From positions 124,001 to 188,000 of the forward strand of contig NZ_JARUQS010000001.1 of the NCBI RefSeq assembly GCF_029767755.1: a stretch of DNA of 64,000 bases, written 5' to 3'. The stretch comes from Thiomicrorhabdus sp. zzn3. GTDB lineage: Bacteria; Pseudomonadota; Gammaproteobacteria; Thiomicrospirales; Thiomicrospiraceae. This document shows positions 60,754 to 64,000 of this stretch, piece after piece (position 1 is the first letter of the stretch; the number at the start of each line of letters is the position of its first letter). A model generated the notes under the pieces. That model saw only the letters and a list, made by a program, of their open reading frames with translations, was not told the DNA's origin and did no database searches. A program made the position numbers and the translations under genes.

Positions 60754-62538
60754 ATGACAAAAGTTGAAAGAAAACAGCAGTTAATTGATTTGATCGAGCG
60801 TGCTAAAGAGCTGGGTTATTTGACCTATGCTGACGTAAATGATGTATTGCCCGATGATATCGAAGAGGATCAGTTGGGTCAGGTTTTGACCATTCTGAAA
60901 GATTTCGGTATCCAGCTGTTTGACTCTGCACCAGATGAAGACGAACTTTTGACCAAAGATGGTGAGTTGTTTGATGATGCCGCCGCTGAAGCGGCCATTG
61001 CCGCACTCGCTGAAGTCGATTCTGAGTTTGGGCGCACCACCGATCCGGTACGTATGTATATGCGTGAGATGGGATCGGTTGAGTTGTTGACTCGTCATGG
61101 CGAGATTGAAATCGCTAAACGTATTGAGTCCGGTATCCGTGGTATGTTGGATGCCCTAGCCACTTATCCGGTATTTGCTGAAACCATCCTCGATACCTTT
61201 TCCAAAATGGAAGACGGTGAAGGAAAGGTCGCGGACGTTATTCAGGGATTTGTACGTCCAGGCGATTTAGTGGATGTTCCTGTTGAAGAACTGTCTCCGG
61301 ATAACGATAACCAGGAGCCAAAAGAAGACGGTGTTGATCCGGAAGAGCTGGCGGAATTCTTGGCGAAACTGGAAAAATTGAATTCGGCTGCACTGGAAGC
61401 GGAAGCCAAATACGGTTTTGATGATGAAAAGGCGCAAAAGAAACGCGCGGAAGTGGTTGCGCACCTGCAGGGCATTAAAATCACGCCAATCTTCTCCAAT
61501 AAGATGATCAAACAGATCAAATCGAAAATTGCCTTAATCCGTGAACAAGAGCGTGTGATTGTGGATAAAGTCATGCGTGAAATCAAAGTGCCGCGTCCGG
61601 TTTTCCTGGAAACATTTGTAGGTAAAGAGATTGATTACGAGTTAATTGACCGTTTGATCGAAAAATGCCCTGATTTGGCCGACTCGCTTGAAGCGGCGCG
61701 CGCCGATGTTAAACGCGCACAAAAACGTTTGGCAATGATTGCCAAAGCTGAAAAAATGCCGATCGCACTTTATAAGTCGAACTACAAGGACTTGAGTAAG
61801 GCGGAAAATCAGGCACGCACTGCCAAGCGTGAAATGATCGAAGCCAACCTGCGTCTGGTTATCTCCATTGCCAAAAAATACACCAACCGTGGTTTGCAGT
61901 TCCTGGACCTGATCCAGGAAGGTAACATTGGTTTGATGAAAGCGGTGGATAAATTCGAATACCGCCGTGGTTACAAGTTCTCGACTTATGCGACCTGGTG
62001 GATTCGTCAGGCGATTACCCGCTCGATTGCCGACCAGGCACGCACCATCCGTATTCCGGTGCATATGATCGAAACCATCAACAAACTGAACCGTATTCAG
62101 CGTCAATTGCTGCAAAAAATGGGGCGTGAACCGACTCCGGAAGAGTTGGCGGAAGAGATGGAAATGCCGGAAGATAAGATTCGCAAGGTGATGAAAATCG
62201 CCAAAGAACCGATTTCCATGGAAACCCCGATCGGGGATGATGAAGATTCTTCATTGGGTGATTTCATTGAAGATTCGAATATTCTTTCGCCTCAAGATGC
62301 CGCGGATGCCGAAGGCATGAGCGAAACGGTGCGTGAGATGTTGAGTACTCTGACGCCGCGCGAAGCCAAAGTGTTGCGCATGCGTTTCGGCTTGAGCATG
62401 AACACCGACCATACCTTGGAAGAGGTTGGTAAGCAGTTCGATGTCACGCGTGAGCGTATCCGTCAGATTGAAGCCAAAGCGTTGCGTAAGTTACGTCATC
62501 CTAGCCGCGCCGAACGCCTGAAAAGTTTCTTAGACTAA
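60754..62538 (+). CDS. rpoD: RNA polymerase sigma-70 factor RpoD
   Basis: A 594-residue primary sigma factor. Region 1.1 at the N-terminus ([27 protein letters not shown]), region 1.2 ([29 protein letters not shown]), a non-conserved insert (about 130-250), region 2 with [59 protein letters not shown], region 3 ([15 protein letters not shown]) and region 4 ([31 protein letters not shown]). GAGG precedes the ATG at the right distance. Confidence 0.98.
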   Translation: MTKVERKQQLIDLIERAKELGYLTYADVNDVLPDDIEEDQLGQVLTILKDFGIQLFDSAPDEDELLTKDGELFDDAAAEAAIAALAEVDSEFGRTTDPVRMYMREMGSVELLTRHGEIEIAKRIESGIRGMLDALATYPVFAETILDTFSKMEDGEGKVADVIQGFVRPGDLVDVPVEELSPDNDNQEPKEDGVDPEELAEFLAKLEKLNSAALEAEAKYGFDDEKAQKKRAEVVAHLQGIKITPIFSNKMIKQIKSKIALIREQERVIVDKVMREIKVPRPVFLETFVGKEIDYELIDRLIEKCPDLADSLEAARADVKRAQKRLAMIAKAEKMPIALYKSNYKDLSKAENQARTAKREMIEANLRLVISIAKKYTNRGLQFLDLIQEGNIGLMKAVDKFEYRRGYKFSTYATWWIRQAITRSIADQARTIRIPVHMIETINKLNRIQRQLLQKMGREPTPEELAEEMEMPEDKIRKVMKIAKEPISMETPIGDDEDSSLGDFIEDSNILSPQDAADAEGMSETVREMLSTLTPREAKVLRMRFGLSMNTDHTLEEVGKQFDVTRERIRQIEAKALRKLRHPSRAERLKSFLD

Positions 62539-62552
62539 GACCCTCTTATCGA

Positions 62553-62588
62553 TGAACCGACCTGTTGGGGTTTGCTCAACAGGCCGAA
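62553..62588 (+). repeat. Imperfect inverted pair of the dispersed repeat after rpoD
   Basis: CGACCTGTTGGG and CTCAACAGGCCG (about 62558-62586) are near reverse complements with two mismatches. They form a hairpin 20 bases after the rpoD stop that may act as its terminator. Confidence 0.6.
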
Positions 62589-62633
62589 TCAAAAAAGCAC
62601 GGCTTTATCGTTCCCTAAAGATCATGCAGCCGT

Positions 62634-62639
62634 TATAAT
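62634..62639 (+). promoter_or_regulatory. Possible tRNA promoter -10 element
   Basis: TATAAT followed by the GC-rich AAGCGGCG, 58 bases before the tRNA. The -35 is unclear (TTCCCT at 62611-62616). Confidence 0.4.
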
Positions 62640-62661
62640 AAGCGGCGTTTTTCGTATTTAG

Positions 62662-62683
62662 AACTGACCAGGCCTGGTCGGTT
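62662..62683. repeat. Dispersed CAGGCCTG palindrome, 22-base copy in the tRNA leader
   Basis: AACTGACCAGGCC and GGTCGGTT surround the core at 62669-62676; all pairs match except one G-T. It lies 14 bases before the tRNA and is probably in its 5' leader. Confidence 0.82.
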
Positions 62684-62697
62684 TTCTTCCTATCTAA

Positions 62698-62774
62698 GGG
62701 CCCTTAGCTCAGTTGGTTAGAGCATCCGACTCATAATCGGCAGGTCCACGGTTCAAGTCCGTGAGGGCCCACCA
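62698..62774 (+). tRNA. tRNA-Ile2 with CAU anticodon (lysidine-modified type)
   Basis: A 77-base cloverleaf with encoded CCA. Acceptor GGGCCC pairs with GGGCCC; the D arm is GCTC/GAGC, the T arm CACGG-TTCAAGT-CCGTG. The anticodon loop CTCATAA gives CAU. The acceptor stem, TTAGCTCAG, GACTCATAATCG and TTCAAGTCC resemble tRNA-Ile2 rather than elongator tRNA-Met, and tRNA-Ile2 is often found beside rpoD. TilS would convert C34 to lysidine to read AUA. Elongator Met is the alternative. Confidence 0.85.
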
Positions 62775-62969
62775 TTTATTTCTGTCCAAATCGTTTAAGA
62801 AACAAAAATCATTAAGATGCAACTTGCCCTGGGAATAAAAGCTTACTCAATAGGTTTTGCTGATTAGGGTGTGTGAAGATTTTGTTTCCACTTGCAGTTT
62901 TTGCTGGCGCAGCGTTTTTTTGTGATGCTATGATGAGTAAAAAATAATAATAAGTAAAAAGGTTGAGCC

Positions 62970-64000
62970 ATGGTTGTTGACGGCGTCAAAGGGCACTCTT
63001 CTAAAAAGAGTCTGATCATTTATTTTCTGGTGTTTATTTTGATTAACGCTTTCGGTTTAGGGGCTTTCTTATATTTGCAAAAGCAACATATCAAGACGAT
63101 CAATCACGCAGAAAATGAAATTAGTCAGAAGCTCGTGCTTTATAACGATATTGTTTATCAATTAGGGTATGGCAATTACATTCACAATTTCAAGAATTTG
63201 ATTTTGCGAGGAAAAGCGGATTACCGAGAAGCCGATTATCGCGAAAAGCTTCAAGAAAACTCCGCCAAATTAAAGCAGGCTTTTGCTGAGTATCGTCAGT
63301 TGACGGGTGTGGAGCCTTACGAGTTGGAGCGCTTACAGGTTGTTGAAAAAACGGTTACAGAATTTGACCAAATGGTTGCCAAAGCGGTTCAGCTTCGTAA
63401 TCAAGGCAGTCGCATCGGCGAGATCGACCGTAACGTAGTGGTGGATGACCGTCCGGCGATGTTGGCGATCAAAGAGTGGCATGATTTCCTGCAGGAAGAT
63501 GCCCAGGCAAAGAAACAGAAGGTCATTAGTGAATTAGCCTATCAAGAGAGAATGGATCTGAGTGTTTATTTTGTTCTGCTTATTTTGCTCAACTTAATCG
63601 CGTTTGAATTTTTGGTCCGCCGAGATTTGATTAAACCGGTTCTGCAGTTGCAGACGCAATTGAAGCACTTTTGCGACACCCGTGGCGAAGGCATCAGCGA
63701 AGATTTTCAGGTTAAAGCCAAGGGGAGTTTGGAAATCAATTTGGTTACCGAATACCTCAATCGCATGTTATGCATTATTTATCACAATATGCATGAAGTT
63801 GAAGCGGTTAAAGCGGTTGTCGATCAAAGCAGCGCCAATATCATGATGGCGGATGAAGACTTGGTCATCACTTATATGAACCCATCCATCGTGACCACTT
63901 TAAAGAAAGTGGAAAAAGAGATCCAGGAGATGTTGCCGCATTTTTCCACAGAAAAACTGGTGGGGCAGAATATCGATATTTTCCACGTTCATCCCGAGCA
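62970..64000 (+). CDS. PAS-containing methyl-accepting chemotaxis protein, N-terminal part
   Basis: The gene continues past the window end; 343 codons are visible. ATG at 62970 has AAAGG seven bases upstream. Transmembrane helix 1 (about 14-36), a periplasmic helical domain (about 37-190) and helix 2 (about 193-210) are followed by a cytoplasmic segment. A PAS domain starts near 280 with AVVDQSSANIMMADEDLVITYMNP, the pattern found in PAS chemoreceptors with a flavin-like pocket. The signalling hairpin would lie downstream of the window. It could instead be another sensor protein, but the PAS context strongly suggests an MCP. Confidence 0.75.
   Translation, partial: MVVDGVKGHSSKKSLIIYFLVFILINAFGLGAFLYLQKQHIKTINHAENEISQKLVLYNDIVYQLGYGNYIHNFKNLILRGKADYREADYREKLQENSAKLKQAFAEYRQLTGVEPYELERLQVVEKTVTEFDQMVAKAVQLRNQGSRIGEIDRNVVVDDRPAMLAIKEWHDFLQEDAQAKKQKVISELAYQERMDLSVYFVLLILLNLIAFEFLVRRDLIKPVLQLQTQLKHFCDTRGEGISEDFQVKAKGSLEINLVTEYLNRMLCIIYHNMHEVEAVKAVVDQSSANIMMADEDLVITYMNPSIVTTLKKVEKEIQEMLPHFSTEKLVGQNIDIFHVHPE

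Noticed and set aside
62900-62921. Short hairpin with T-run (GCTG/CAGC) after the tRNA as its terminator
   Set aside because: The stem is only four bases and about 130 bases away from the tRNA, too weak to call.
1-64000. CRISPR array, prophage, transposon or integron
   Set aside because: No regularly spaced direct repeats, transposase, integrase or phage structural genes were found. The only dispersed repeat is the short CAGGCCTG palindrome, which is not array-like.

Overview
The window is a chromosomal stretch of a motile gammaproteobacterium with roughly even base composition. Gene content (metX-metW, pyrR-pyrB-pseudo-pyrC, the gshA type otherwise known from Acidithiobacillus-like bacteria, feoAB, many c-di-GMP enzymes and chemoreceptors, a multiheme cytochrome lipoprotein) resembles sulfur-oxidising relatives of Thiomicrospira, Hydrogenovibrio and Thiomicrorhabdus. 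That placement is inference from gene content, not from a marker-gene search. I see no phage, insertion sequence, CRISPR array or rRNA. Almost every stretch is explained by ordinary genes.

Layout. 1-4.8 kb: the tail of an rRNA methyltransferase (rlmI), then a hybrid histidine kinase, a REC/HD-GYP response regulator and an unknown protein in one operon. 5.2-9.5 kb: lysA-lptM, an esterase, a HugZ-like protein, an unknown protein and a PilZ protein. 9.7-15.8 kb: feoAB with a Fur-box-like site, then proC-yggT-metX-metW. 15.9-24.5 kb: a pentaheme Calx-beta lipoprotein with an FNR-like site, a DUF5610-like protein, a GGDEF-EAL protein with yggS, and ppk2. 24.6-29.6 kb: pyrR-pyrB-pyrX, ruvX, yqgE and apbE. 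29.8-37.3 kb: a PAS chemoreceptor, gshA-gshB and a two-binding-domain GGDEF sensor. 37.5-40.5 kb: rsmE, metF and metK, with a SAM-II-like riboswitch ahead of metK. 40.7-46 kb: EAL-CBS-GGDEF, GGDEF-EAL and a PhnD-like lipoprotein. 46.2-56.7 kb: purE-purK, nnr, a poly-HAMP chemoreceptor, uppP, a MidA-type methyltransferase, two tandem FliG-C-like proteins, folB and plsY. 56.8-64 kb: tsaD divergent from rpsU-yqeY-dnaG-rpoD, tRNA-Ile2 and the start of a PAS chemoreceptor.

The most unusual signal is a dispersed palindrome, CAGGCCTG. It occurs 22 times by my reading, where about one copy is expected by chance. The intergenic copies usually extend into palindromes of about 16-24 nt, placed just after stop codons and between convergent genes. 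Copies inside genes are mostly in one reading frame, giving Gln-Ala-Trp or Gln-Ala-Cys. This resembles DNA-uptake sequences or the cyanobacterial HIP1 repeat more than any family I can name from this lineage. Second is the metK leader: a canonical promoter, a pseudoknotted SAM-II-like aptamer, and a repeated CGAGG that could compete for one CCTCG. Also notable are a possible sigma-28 promoter feeding a short ORF-less transcript, and the tandem FliG-C-like pair.

Signalling dominates the accessory content: one HD-GYP, one PilZ, four GGDEF and/or EAL proteins, and three chemoreceptors. Several carry periplasmic-binding or PAS sensors, so the cell appears to couple nutrient and redox sensing to c-di-GMP and motility.
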